A stretch of DNA of 64,000 nt, taken from the NCBI GenBank assembly GCA_051209155.1, contig JBPJGB010000001.1; one strand, 5' to 3'. Positions 49,735 through 58,255 of this stretch are shown in pieces (the stretch's first letter is position 1; the number at the start of each line of letters is the position of its first letter). The notes beneath the pieces were generated by a model that was given only the letters and a program-made list of their open reading frames with translations, did not search any database and was not told where the DNA came from. The position numbers and the translations under genes were made by a program. The stretch is from Actomonas sp051209155 (GTDB lineage: Bacteria; Verrucomicrobiota; Verrucomicrobiia; Opitutales; Opitutaceae).

Positions 49735-51135
49735 CTAGTTTGCGTTTCTCTTCAAATGGGCATCCAACCATTTTAATGAACCGTCTTCATCATCAAACGC
49801 GCCGGCCAGCTGGGCCTCGAAGGCCAGTTTTAACAGCGGCGTAAATGCCGGGCCGGGGGTGAGACCACGAGCGAGGAGGTGTCGGCCTTGTAGGATGGGC
49901 GAGGGGGCGTTGTCGGCGATGGCCAGCTCCTGGGCTTGGCTGGTCAGGGCGTCGATGGTGGTCAGAGCATCGGCGCCGTCCAGTGGCGGGCGGCCACGGG
50001 CATCCGCCCGCATGACGGTGGCCAAGTCGGTGATGCGAGCCGGAGCGATCTTGCGGGCCAAGCGTCGGAGAAATGAAGGACGGAAGGGGGCTTCGCCGGC
50101 GTCGATGTGAACCATGTGAAATTTAACCAGCGGGCCGACGATGTCTGCGAGGCGATGAGGGGCACCGATCCGGCGGAGGAATTGAGTCGTCAGCTCCACC
50201 CCCGCGTGGGCGTGACCCGGACTGACCCATCGGAGCGTGCCGTTCTTGTCGGCTTGATGGGTGGTGGATGGCTTGCCGAAGTCGTGGGCCAGCACTGCGA
50301 ACATCAGGATGCGACGGGTCTCCGTCGCTGTTTCACTCCAGCCAGGGGCCGCGACCAGCGCGTCGAGACAATGGCAGGTGTGCGCGAAGACGTCACCCTC
50401 GGGATGCCATGCCGGGTCCTGCGGAACGCCGTCCAGGGCCGCGATTTCGGGGAAGTGGCGCAACCAATCGCAGTCGCGCAGCACCTGCAGCCCGCGGGAG
50501 GGCCGCACGGATTGGAGCGCCCACTTGTCCCACTCGCCCCAGATTCGCTCGCGCGCCAGTTCGGGGAAGGTGTGGGTGATCTGGCGACACAGGCGGGCCG
50601 TTTCGGGAGCCAGCGTGAGCCCGAACCGGGCGGCAAACTGCATGCCCCGGAGCACTCGCAGCGGATCCTCGACAAAGGCGTCGCTCGTATGACGCAGGAC
50701 CCGATGTTCGAGGTCGGCGCGGCCACCGTGCGGATCGATGAGTTGCTGTCGGATCGGATCCCACGCCATCGCATTGATCGTAAAATCCCGGCGCGCTGCG
50801 GCGTCGGCGTCGCTGAGATTGGGGTCGGGGGTGACTTTGAACCCGCGATGGCCCGCGCCGGTCTTGGATTCCCGGCGCGGTAGGGAGAAATCGAATACCC
50901 GGCCGTCTCGCCGGAGTTTGATCGTTCCGAAGCTTTTCCCGACGACATCGGTGGCCCCGAAAGGTGTCAGCACCTGCTGGAGTTGTGCAAAATCGGTGCC
51001 GCCGACTTCGACGTCCCAATCATCGGGCGCGCGTCCCAGCAGGGCATCGCGCACGCATCCGCCCACGAACCGGGGGCGACCGATCGCGGCGACGGCGGTC
51101 AATACAGGAGCGAGCGTGGCCGGAGGGGAAAACAC
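49735..51135 (-). CDS. cca: CCA-adding/poly(A) polymerase family tRNA nucleotidyltransferase with HD domain
   Basis: 466 aa. The class II polymerase head is GRPRFVGGCVRDALLGRAPDDWDVEVGG (the DxD metal site), then KSFGTIKLRRDGRVFDFSLPRRES, RRDFTINAMAWDP, and the RNA-binding EDPLRVLRGMQFAARFGL. An HD domain follows: HCLDALVAA then FAVLAHDFGKPSTTHQ. It adds or repairs the 3' CCA of tRNA, or is the related poly(A) polymerase; the sequence alone cannot separate them with certainty. It is 80 bp downstream of the DUF423 gene. Confidence 0.88.
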   Translation of the reverse strand: MFSPPATLAPVLTAVAAIGRPRFVGGCVRDALLGRAPDDWDVEVGGTDFAQLQQVLTPFGATDVVGKSFGTIKLRRDGRVFDFSLPRRESKTGAGHRGFKVTPDPNLSDADAAARRDFTINAMAWDPIRQQLIDPHGGRADLEHRVLRHTSDAFVEDPLRVLRGMQFAARFGLTLAPETARLCRQITHTFPELARERIWGEWDKWALQSVRPSRGLQVLRDCDWLRHFPEIAALDGVPQDPAWHPEGDVFAHTCHCLDALVAAPGWSETATETRRILMFAVLAHDFGKPSTTHQADKNGTLRWVSPGHAHAGVELTTQFLRRIGAPHRLADIVGPLVKFHMVHIDAGEAPFRPSFLRRLARKIAPARITDLATVMRADARGRPPLDGADALTTIDALTSQAQELAIADNAPSPILQGRHLLARGLTPGPAFTPLLKLAFEAQLAGAFDDEDGSLKWLDAHLKRNAN

Positions 51136-51215
51136 GTGGAGGGCGGATTATGACCAGTCGGGGACCGAAATGGGCGGCCGTGGAGCTGACGGATCCGGTG
51201 CTGGAGCGAGCGATC

Positions 51216-51584
51216 TCAGCCGCGTTTGAAGGCTGCGATGGCCGCAATTGCCCAGCCAGCGAGGAAAAAGAGACCTCCCACGGGGGTAATGGGGCCGAGC
51301 CAACGGGGACCGCCCAAGGCCAGCAGGTAGAGCGAACCGCTGAACAGAAGAATCCCGATGAGCCAGCACCACGCGGCGCGGCGGAGAAGGGGGGAGATGC
51401 CTTCCTTCGGCAGCCCGGCCCCCCAGGCGGCGACGGTGTGCAGCAGGTGGTAGAGGACGGCGGTTTGCCAGGTGCTCGTCATCGCGGCCTCAGCCAATCG
51501 CTCTTTGAGAGCGTGCGCGCCGAAGGCTCCGAGACTCACTCCGACGAACGCGAGCAGGGCGGCGAGAAATGAAATATTTTTCAT
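51216..51584 (-). CDS. DUF423 membrane protein
   Basis: 122 aa with four membrane helices. LLAFVGVSLGAFGAHALKERLAEAAMTSTWQTAVLYHLLHTVA and SGSLYLLALGGPRWLGPITPVGGLFFLAGW match the DUF423 family (YgdD-like) throughout. Function is unknown. The gene precedes cca on the same strand by 80 bp, perhaps as the first gene of that unit, and is divergent from the TorF-like porin. Confidence 0.9.
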   Translation of the reverse strand: MKNISFLAALLAFVGVSLGAFGAHALKERLAEAAMTSTWQTAVLYHLLHTVAAWGAGLPKEGISPLLRRAAWCWLIGILLFSGSLYLLALGGPRWLGPITPVGGLFFLAGWAIAAIAAFKRG

Positions 51585-51754
51585 ACATTGTCTGGATTTG
51601 GCCCAATCATTGCTTATGAAATCGATCGTCTGACAGGATTTTTTGCTGTCTGATGCCAGTGCCCGCCTGGGTCTCTCAGGTCTGGTGCGAGGTCAACAGG
51701 CAGTTGAAAGGTCCGATGTGAGACGAACCTAAAACTACAGACTATTACCTACAA

Positions 51755-52435
51755 ATGAAGAAAACTGCTGCCTTACTTCTCGCCGCCGTGATTACCGGTG
51801 GGAGCCTGAGCGCCCAAGAGGAATCGGCCTACTCGATCACGGTCGATTTCCCCTACGTGAGCGACTACGTGTTCCGTGGTGTCAAATTCGCGGATGACTC
51901 CATTCAGCCTTCGATCGAATTCGCCGCTGGCGACTTCTACGCGGGCATGTGGACCAGCCAGCCCGTCACGGGCAATGTCGCCAACGAATTCGACTTCTAC
52001 ATGGGTTACGGTGCCGCTCTGTCGGACACTTGGGCCCTGGATTTCGGTTTCTGCTACTACTACTACCCGGAGACGCCGTCCGGTGATGAGCAGTTCGAGC
52101 CCTACATCGGTGTTTCCGGTGACCTCGGCAGTGGCATGAGCGCTTCCGCTTACTACTACTACGAGACGGAGTTCGAAGCCTCCACCTTCCAGATCGGCCT
52201 CGGCTACAGCGCCGAAGTTTCCGACACCAGCACCTTCGACATCGCTGGTGACTATGGTTACGTCGACATCTCTGGCGGTAGCTACAGCTACTGGAGCGTT
52301 TCCGGCACCTACAACATGACCCTGAACGACACCGCCAGCACCTACGTTGGCCTCGTTTACGCCGACAACGACATCGGCGGTGGGGCGGACGACTCGTTCC
52401 TCTACTTCATCACCGGCATCAGCCTCGGCTTCTAA
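51755..52435 (+). CDS. TorF-family putative porin
   Basis: 226 aa with a clear signal peptide (KKTAALLLAAVITGGSLSAQ). The mature part is a beta-barrel: alternating aromatic strands, SDYVFRGVKFADDSIQPSIEFAAGDFYAGMWTSQPV, and the final SFLYFITGISLGF. The SDYxFRG opening is the conserved signature of the TorF/TIGR02001 group. Many YYYY runs and few charged residues. It should form a small outer-membrane channel, but transport substrates are unknown. Strong, C-rich codon use suggests good expression. Terminator follows. Confidence 0.85.
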   Translation: MKKTAALLLAAVITGGSLSAQEESAYSITVDFPYVSDYVFRGVKFADDSIQPSIEFAAGDFYAGMWTSQPVTGNVANEFDFYMGYGAALSDTWALDFGFCYYYYPETPSGDEQFEPYIGVSGDLGSGMSASAYYYYETEFEASTFQIGLGYSAEVSDTSTFDIAGDYGYVDISGGSYSYWSVSGTYNMTLNDTASTYVGLVYADNDIGGGADDSFLYFITGISLGF

Positions 52436-52464
52436 GCCAGTCTGCAGCGTCGTTTTTAACGCTT

Positions 52465-52496
52465 ATCCCGTTCCTGCCGAGAGGTGGGAACGGGAT
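52465..52496 (+). terminator. Terminator of the TorF-like porin gene
   Basis: A 10-bp perfect stem ATCCCGTTCC / GGAACGGGAT with a 12-nt loop, followed by TTCTTTTTCT. Confidence 0.88.
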
Positions 52497-52521
52497 TTCT
52501 TTTTCTCCGATAAAATGCAGG

Positions 52522-52549
52522 TTGACACGCCTTCTTCAAACCCTAGCAG
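52522..52549 (+). promoter_or_regulatory. Possible sigma-70-type promoter for rplM-rpsI
   Basis: A perfect -35 TTGACA at 52522-52527 is followed after 16 bp by TAGCAG (52544-52549), a poor -10. It lies just after the porin terminator. The predicted start of transcription would be about 10 nt before the rplM ATG, giving a very short leader. Confidence 0.4.
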
Positions 52550-52564
52550 TTGGCCTCTTTTCCC

Positions 52565-52993
52565 ATGAAAACTTTCCTCGCCAAAAAGGAATCCGTGCAA
52601 CCCAAGTGGCATATCGTCGATGCCGAGGGGCAGGTGCTTGGCCGCTTGGCGGTGAAGATCGCCAATGTTTTGCGCGGTCGCCACAAAGCCACCTACACGC
52701 CGCACGTCGACACCGGCGATTACGTGATCGTTGTCAACGCCGAGAAGATTGTCGTGACCGGTAAGAAGGAGCAGCAAAACAGCTACATGTTCTTCTCCGG
52801 CTACGTCGGTGGCGAGAGCTACCGTTCCTTCACCGAGCAGCGCGAGCGCAATCCCGAGTTCATCATCACCCACGCGGTGAAGGGCATGCTGCCCAAGAAC
52901 CGCCTTGCCCGCCAGATGCTCAAGAAGCTGCGCGTTTTCCGCGGTCCGGAGCACACCCACGCCGCCCAAAACCCGACCGAGCTCCCGCTTTAA
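52565..52993 (+). CDS. rplM: Ribosomal protein uL13
   Basis: 142 aa, exactly the usual length. ATG 52565 is chosen because MKTFLAKKESVQPKWHIVDAEGQVLGRLA is the normal start; five upstream residues are excluded. LGRLAVKIANVLRGRHKATYTPHVDTGDYVIVVNAEKIVVTGKK and AVKGMLPKNRLARQMLKKLRVFRGPEHTHAAQNP are fully conserved. A large-subunit protein that binds 23S rRNA early in assembly. RpsI follows 6 bp downstream, the universal bacterial pair. The start has no Shine-Dalgarno site but a pyrimidine-rich tract. Confidence 0.98.
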   Translation: MKTFLAKKESVQPKWHIVDAEGQVLGRLAVKIANVLRGRHKATYTPHVDTGDYVIVVNAEKIVVTGKKEQQNSYMFFSGYVGGESYRSFTEQRERNPEFIITHAVKGMLPKNRLARQMLKKLRVFRGPEHTHAAQNPTELPL

Positions 52994-52999
52994 TCTCCC

Positions 53000-53401
53000 A
53001 TGAGTGCTGAAACCGCCACTGTTTTTGCCGCCACCGGCCGTCGCAAGACCGCGACCGCCCGCGTGCGTATCACCGCCGGCACCGGCAAGTTCGTTGCCAA
53101 CGGCCGTGAGTTCGAAGACTACTTTTCCCACGAAAACTTCGCCGGCTTGGCCTCCGCCCCGCTGACGACCGCCGGTCTCTCCAAAGAGATCGACGTGTTC
53201 GCCAACGTTGATGGCGGTGGTGTCGCCGGTCAGGCTGGGGCCGTTGCCCACGGTATCGCCCGCGCCCTCGAGAAGATGGATGCCGAGCTCCGTCCGGTGC
53301 TCAAGAAGGCCGGCCACCTCAAGCGTGACCCCCGCTCCAAGGAGCGCAAGAAGGCCGGTCAGCCCGGCGCCCGCAAGCGCTTCCAGTTCTCCAAGCGCTA
53401 A
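53000..53401 (+). CDS. rpsI: Ribosomal protein uS9
   Basis: 133 aa. FAATGRRKTATARVRITAGTGKFVANGREFEDYF, then GGGVAGQAGAVAHGIARALEKMDAELRPVLKKAGHLKRDPRSKERKKAGQPGARKRFQFSKR, ending with the conserved KR tail that reaches the P-site tRNA. Small-subunit protein, co-transcribed with rplM. A strong terminator lies 30 bp after the stop. Confidence 0.98.
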   Translation: MSAETATVFAATGRRKTATARVRITAGTGKFVANGREFEDYFSHENFAGLASAPLTTAGLSKEIDVFANVDGGGVAGQAGAVAHGIARALEKMDAELRPVLKKAGHLKRDPRSKERKKAGQPGARKRFQFSKR

Positions 53402-53430
53402 GCTGCGAGCCTGCTTCGAAACACTTCACC

Positions 53431-53459
53431 AAAAACCGCCCGAGCTTCGGGCGGTTTTT
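53431..53459. terminator. Bidirectional terminator between rpsI and argJ
   Basis: AAAAACCGCCCGA pairs with TCGGGCGGTTTTT around a 3-nt loop; the A-run and T-run make it work on both strands, which suits the convergent genes. Confidence 0.92.
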
Positions 53460-53509
53460 TTGTGCGCCAATGGCGCGAGGGTTTTTGACCGACTGGCGGC
53501 GGCCCCGGT

Positions 53510-54826
53510 TTAGCTCCGGTAATCGGCGTTTTCCGTCACGTATTCGTGCGTCAAATCACCGCCGTAGATCGTGGCCTCCGCGGAACCGGACCCGAGGTTC
53601 ACCTCGATCTCCACACACCTCTCGTGCACGGGGAAGTCGACCGGCGGGCTGAACACGGCGTCGGCGGTCGGCCGGCTCTCGTAGAGTTCGGCGTCGCGCA
53701 AATGGCGGACGAGCGCCTCCTCCTTGGTGGGATTGAGGCGAAATACGCCGTCGGCGAAAATCTCCTGCCCGCCCATGGTCAGGCGAAGGGCGTCCATACG
53801 GGGTGTCGTTTCGAGTTCCCCCAAGGACTTGCCGATGGCTTGCACCAGACGGCCGACGTTGGGGTCGTTGCCCGCCACGGCGCATTTGAAAAGTGGAGCA
53901 TTGACGATTGCCTTGCCCAGGCGGACGGCGAGTCGGCGGTCGGAGGCGCCGGTCACGCGCACGCGCATGACATGGCGGATCCCTTCGCCGTTGCGCACCA
54001 CATCCTCGGCGAGGTCGGCGCAGATGGACTTAAGGGCAGCGCGGAACGCCGCATGGTCAACCGGCCCGGCTTGGCCGCTCGAAATCAGTGCGACGGTGTC
54101 CGAAGTGCTGGTGTCGCTGTCGACGCTGATGCAATTGAAGCTCTCATCGACAGCCTCCTGCAGCATGGTCCGCAACGCCTCGCGGGGCACCGCGAGATCG
54201 GTCAGGATGTAGACAAGCATGGTCGCCAAGTTCGGCTCGATCATACCCGCGCCCTTCGCAATGCCGATGATGCGACCGCCCCCCAGCTCAATCGAACGCA
54301 CTTTGGGGTAAAGGTCGGTGGTGACGATGCCGTCCGCGGCGGGAAGAATGGATTCGTTTTGCAGTGCGGCGACCGCGTCGGGCAGGGCGGCCATCATCGC
54401 ATCCGCCGGGAGTGACCAACCGATGACGCCAGTCGAGCTGGGCAGGATCTGGCTGGGGGCGAGACCGAGTTCTCCGGCGATCGCGCTACAGATGCGCTCG
54501 GCGGTTTCTTCACCGCCGGGTGCGCAAACGTTGGAGATCTTGTTGTTGATCAGGATGGCGCCGAGGGATGGTTCGGCGAGGCGGCGGCGGCCCACTTTGA
54601 TCGGCGCGCCCGGGAAAGCGTTGCGGGTAAAGACGGCGGCAAAGTCCGGCGTGGGCTCATCAAGCGCGATCAGGGTGAGCGTCATCTTGGCCGGCTTGGG
54701 GGCCTCGATTGGAGTGAAACTGAGGCGGCTGGTGCCGACGCGAAACCCGCGGGGGAGGGCGCTCTGGCTGGCGAGCCAAGCGCGATGGCTATCTCGATCG
54801 GTGAAGGTGAGTTGGGTGCTCGGCAC
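53510..54826 (-). CDS. argJ: Glutamate N-acetyltransferase / amino-acid acetyltransferase
   Basis: 438 aa. SSTGVIG, GMIEPNLATMLVYILTD (the autocleavage/nucleophile Thr lies in the ATML segment), NCISVDSDTSTSDTVALISSG and AGNDPNVGRLVQAIGKS are the typical ArgJ sequence blocks. The protein cuts itself into alpha and beta chains. It transfers acetyl from N-acetylornithine to glutamate; many bacterial forms can also use acetyl-CoA. It faces away from argB with a 164-bp gap. No argA is visible in the window. Confidence 0.96.
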   Translation of the reverse strand: MPSTQLTFTDRDSHRAWLASQSALPRGFRVGTSRLSFTPIEAPKPAKMTLTLIALDEPTPDFAAVFTRNAFPGAPIKVGRRRLAEPSLGAILINNKISNVCAPGGEETAERICSAIAGELGLAPSQILPSSTGVIGWSLPADAMMAALPDAVAALQNESILPAADGIVTTDLYPKVRSIELGGGRIIGIAKGAGMIEPNLATMLVYILTDLAVPREALRTMLQEAVDESFNCISVDSDTSTSDTVALISSGQAGPVDHAAFRAALKSICADLAEDVVRNGEGIRHVMRVRVTGASDRRLAVRLGKAIVNAPLFKCAVAGNDPNVGRLVQAIGKSLGELETTPRMDALRLTMGGQEIFADGVFRLNPTKEEALVRHLRDAELYESRPTADAVFSPPVDFPVHERCVEIEVNLGSGSAEATIYGGDLTHEYVTENADYRS

Positions 54827-54990
54827 GGGCTGACAAGTGGCCGAGGCCCGCGCTGGTGTTAAGCCGATTCTTCACGCGCCGTTGTCGGCGCCCCGCAGTT
54901 TTGCATCGAAAAACCCTTGGCTGCGCTCATAACCCCGAAGCTCGTTTTGTCTTCGCCGGGTTCACGGCGGATCAACTCGCCTCGCTCGCC

Positions 54991-55872
54991 ATGAACGTCG
55001 AAGAAATTACCGCCAAGGCCAAGGTCCTGCTCGAGGCCCTGCCCTACATTCAGAACTTCCGTGGTTCCACCTTCGTGGTGAAATACGGCGGCAGTTTCAT
55101 GGACGATCCGAATCCGGAGGTGCGCAGTCGGGTTGCCTACGACATCGCCTTTTTTGCAGCCTGTGGCATCAACACGGTGGTCGTGCACGGCGGTGGCAAA
55201 GCGATCACCAAGGCCATGGCCGAGTCGGGTCTGCAGGCGACGTTTATCGGCGGCATGCGGGTGACTGACGAAGCGACGGTCAACATCGTGCGTCGCACCC
55301 TCAACGAAGTGGTGAATCCGGAGGTTTGCACCGCGATCACCGAGGCTCGGGGCAAACCCAAGGGCATGCCCGGCGACGAGGTGCTCCTGTGTCGCAAGTT
55401 GCAACAGGATGAGGAAGGCAACCCGATCGATCTCGGTTACGTGGGCGAGGTCACCGAGGTGAAAGTGAAGCTCATCAAGAAGGCGATTGCCGACGGCCTC
55501 ATCCCGGTGATTTCTCCGGTGGCGATCGACCATGAGGGGCATCCCCACAACGTGAATGCCGACATGGCGGCCGGTCGTGTCGCGAGCGCCCTGCGCGCCC
55601 GGCGTTTGGTCTACATGAGCGACGTCCCCGGGCTGCTGAGCGATCCGGCCGATCCCAAGTCGCTCATCTCGACGCTCAAAATTTCGGAGGTCGACGGCCT
55701 GCGGGAGTCCGGCGTCATCAGCAAAGGCATGTTGCCCAAAGTGGGCGGGGCCATGCGCGCGCTCCAGGATGGGGTGCACCGGGTCCACTTCATCGACGGC
55801 CGGCTCCCGCACTCCCTGTTGCTCGAGATCTTCACCGACAAAGGCATCGGCACCGAAATCGTGCACGGTTGA
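54991..55872 (+). CDS. argB: Acetylglutamate kinase
   Basis: 293 aa from ATG 54991; the upstream open frame (54856) carries non-homologous Arg/Cys-rich residues. FRGSTFVVKYGGSFMDD, VVVHGGGKAITKAMAESGLQATFIGGMRVTD, NVNADMAAGRVASALRARRLVYMSDVPGLLSD and GMLPKVGGAMRALQDGVHRVHFIDGR are classical. It phosphorylates N-acetylglutamate. Many such kinases are arginine-inhibited; the long N-terminal helix (NVEEITAKAKVLLEALPYIQNF) is the feature of the arginine-sensitive hexameric type. Confidence 0.97.
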   Translation: MNVEEITAKAKVLLEALPYIQNFRGSTFVVKYGGSFMDDPNPEVRSRVAYDIAFFAACGINTVVVHGGGKAITKAMAESGLQATFIGGMRVTDEATVNIVRRTLNEVVNPEVCTAITEARGKPKGMPGDEVLLCRKLQQDEEGNPIDLGYVGEVTEVKVKLIKKAIADGLIPVISPVAIDHEGHPHNVNADMAAGRVASALRARRLVYMSDVPGLLSDPADPKSLISTLKISEVDGLRESGVISKGMLPKVGGAMRALQDGVHRVHFIDGRLPHSLLLEIFTDKGIGTEIVHG

Positions 55873-55874
55873 CC

Positions 55875-55991
55875 GGATTTTTGATTTTGGAATCTCGATT
55901 TTCGATTGGCGGCGCGAACACGCGAAACCGTTAGATCGATGGTCCATCGATTCCGGTGATCGAAATTCCAGACTCAAAAATCGAAAATTCC
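55875..55991. repeat. AT-rich imperfect inverted repeat with internal hairpin
   Basis: Arms of about 33 bp (55875-55907 and 55958-55991) are mutually inverted with several mismatches; each is far richer in A/T than the flanks (GATTTT/TTCGATT-like words). Between them lies an 8-bp palindrome ATCGATGG-T-CCATCGAT (55935-55951). It fills the whole argB-argD gap, and the right arm directly precedes the argD ATG. It could be a small non-autonomous (MITE- or REP-like) element or a regulatory RNA structure. Confidence 0.65.
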
Positions 55992-55992
55992 C

Positions 55993-57210
55993 ATGTCCGC
56001 TGAGATTACCCGCCCGTCCACCGCCGAGCATTACGACGCTTACGTCGTGCAAAACTACGGTCGCGCCCCGATCACGCTCGTGCGCGGCAAGGGCGCCAAG
56101 GTCTGGGATGACGCGGGGCGCGAGTATCTCGATTTTACCTCCGGCATCGCGGTCAGCGCGCTCGGTCACTGCCATCCCCACTGGGTCGGTCAAGTGCAGC
56201 GGCAGGCCGGTGAGCTGATCCACGTCAGCAACCTGTTTCGCAATCCGAACCAAGGTGAACTCGCCCGTCGTTTGGTGAATCGGGCCGGACCGGGCCGGGT
56301 GTTTTTTTGCAACAGTGGCGCCGAGGCCAACGAGGCCTTGCTGAAACTCGCCCGCTTGCACGGACGGAAGAAGGCCGGCGGCGAGGAAGGCAAGTGCTAC
56401 AAAGTTCTCTGCGCGGAGAAGGCGTTTCACGGTCGCACCTTCGGCGGCATGAGCGCGACGCCGCAGGAAAAGATTCAGGGCGGCTTCCGTCCTTTGGTGC
56501 CGGGATTCGCCTTCGGCAAACTCAACGACCTGCAAAGCTTCGCCGATCTCATCGACGAGAACACGGCGGCGATCTTCATCGAAACGATTCAGGGTGAGGG
56601 CGGCGTAAATCCGGCCACCCCGGAATTCCTGCGCGGCCTGCGCAAGCTCTGCAACGAGCACAACCTGCTGCTCATGCTCGACGAGGTGCAATGCGGCATT
56701 GGCCGGACCGGAACGTTCTACGCCTACGAACAGGCCGACGTGCGGCCGGACGCCATCGGCATGGCCAAGGGCCTCGGGGGCGGTTTTCCGATCGGCGCCG
56801 TGTGGATCAGCGAAGGCTCGTCGGACCTCTTCAAACCGGGCTCACACGGCACGACCTTTGGCGGCACGCCCTTGGCCTGCGCGGCGGCTTTGGCGGTGCT
56901 CGATATCATCGAGCGCGAGGATCTGCTGGCCCATGTCACGAAGGCCAGCGTCGTCTGGCACCAGCAGTTACAAGGGCTGGTGGCCAAGTTTCCGCAGCAT
57001 CTCGAAGGCGTGCGCGGTCTGGGTTTCATGGTCGGTCTGCAGATGAAGGACGATGCCGCCGCGTGGGTGGGGGCATTGCGCGATGCGGGCCTGCTCGTGC
57101 CGATGGCCGGCGGCAACGTCGTGCGTCTGCTGCCGCCGCTCAACGCCACCGTGGCCGAACTTGAGCGCGCCGTTTTGGTGATCGACCAAGTGCTGGCGGC
57201 GCGCCGCTGA
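55993..57210 (+). CDS. argD: Acetylornithine aminotransferase
   Basis: 405 aa, class III PLP aminotransferase. YLDFTSGIAVSALGHCHP, FFCNSGAEANEALLKLAR, the FHGRTFGGMSATPQEK block, LMLDEVQCGIGRTGTFYAYE and AKGLGGGFPIGAV (PLP lysine) are intact. It converts N-acetylglutamate semialdehyde to N-acetylornithine with glutamate as donor. The start follows the AT-rich repeat with no Shine-Dalgarno sequence. ArgF follows 94 bp downstream. Confidence 0.96.
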   Translation: MSAEITRPSTAEHYDAYVVQNYGRAPITLVRGKGAKVWDDAGREYLDFTSGIAVSALGHCHPHWVGQVQRQAGELIHVSNLFRNPNQGELARRLVNRAGPGRVFFCNSGAEANEALLKLARLHGRKKAGGEEGKCYKVLCAEKAFHGRTFGGMSATPQEKIQGGFRPLVPGFAFGKLNDLQSFADLIDENTAAIFIETIQGEGGVNPATPEFLRGLRKLCNEHNLLLMLDEVQCGIGRTGTFYAYEQADVRPDAIGMAKGLGGGFPIGAVWISEGSSDLFKPGSHGTTFGGTPLACAAALAVLDIIEREDLLAHVTKASVVWHQQLQGLVAKFPQHLEGVRGLGFMVGLQMKDDAAAWVGALRDAGLLVPMAGGNVVRLLPPLNATVAELERAVLVIDQVLAARR

Positions 57211-57304
57211 TCGTCGCCAAACGCGCCATCGAACCGTCACGTCCGGAGGTGGGTTTTACGCTGGCGACGGACCCGCCCGTTTGCCAAGTTTGGCCCTTTT
57301 CCCC

Positions 57305-58255
57305 ATGAAGCACTTCCTCAAAGAGACCGACCTGAAGGCCCATGAAGCGGCCGAGGTCTTCGCATTGGCCCGCGACCTCAAAGCCAAGCGCGGGCGGCAC
57401 ACACCGCCGGTTTTGGCGGGGCAGACGTGGGCCTTGATCTTTTCCAAGTCCAGCACCCGCACGCGCGTGTCGTTCGAGGTCGGCATCCACGAGCTGGGGG
57501 GCAACCCGCTCTTTCTGAATCGCAACGACATCCAGCTCGGTCGCGGAGAGTCGATCGAGGACACCGCCAAAGTGTTGTCGCGATTCGTGCACGGGCTGAT
57601 TGTTCGCACCTACGACCACAGTGATGTGGAGCGCCTCGCGGCGGCGGGCTCGGTGCCGGTGATCAACGCGTTGACCGATTTCCTCCATCCCTGCCAGATC
57701 TACACCGACGCCTTCACCATGGCGGAGCGGTGGGCTGCGCCGGGGGGCGACCTGATGGCCTCGCTCAAGGGCCGCAAGATTGCCTTCCTCGGCGACACAG
57801 CCTGCAACATGGCCAACTCCTGGATTCTCGGCGCGGGCCTCTTTGGCATGCACTGCGCCTTGGCCGGTCCGGCCGAGTTCGCACCCGGTCAGGAAATCAA
57901 GGACCTCGTGGCCAAGGAGGGTTTCAGCGAAGACATTTACTCCTTTACCACCGATCCCTTCGAAGCGGTGAAAGACGCCGATGTCGTTTACACCGACGTG
58001 TGGGTGAGCATGGGCAAGGAAGAGGAAACCAAAGCCCGCGTCGTGCAGATGACACCCTACCAGGTGACCGAGGAACTCTTCGCCGCCGCCAAACCCGACG
58101 CGCTGTTCATGCACTGCTTGCCGGCGCACCCGGATGAGGAAGTCACCCAAGGTGTGTTGGACAACCCGCGCAGCATCATCTTCGACCAAGCCGAGAACCG
58201 GCTGCACACCCAGAAGGCGATCATGGCGGTGTTGGCGCAGAGGCCCCGCGCCTAA
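57305..58255 (+). CDS. argF: Ornithine carbamoyltransferase
   Basis: 316 aa from ATG 57305; eight preceding residues are excluded. FSKSSTRTRVSFEVGIHELGGNPLFLNRNDIQLGRGES (carbamoyl-phosphate site), the HPCQI motif in ALTDFLHPCQIYTDAFTMAE, the ornithine SMG loop (VWVSMGKEEE) and MHCLPAHPDEEVTQGVLD are all present, so it is an ornithine rather than an aspartate transcarbamylase. It makes citrulline. The start lies in a CCCTTTTCCCC tract. Its stop overlaps the convergent pseudopilin gene by 4 bp. Confidence 0.96.
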   Translation: MKHFLKETDLKAHEAAEVFALARDLKAKRGRHTPPVLAGQTWALIFSKSSTRTRVSFEVGIHELGGNPLFLNRNDIQLGRGESIEDTAKVLSRFVHGLIVRTYDHSDVERLAAAGSVPVINALTDFLHPCQIYTDAFTMAERWAAPGGDLMASLKGRKIAFLGDTACNMANSWILGAGLFGMHCALAGPAEFAPGQEIKDLVAKEGFSEDIYSFTTDPFEAVKDADVVYTDVWVSMGKEEETKARVVQMTPYQVTEELFAAAKPDALFMHCLPAHPDEEVTQGVLDNPRSIIFDQAENRLHTQKAIMAVLAQRPRA

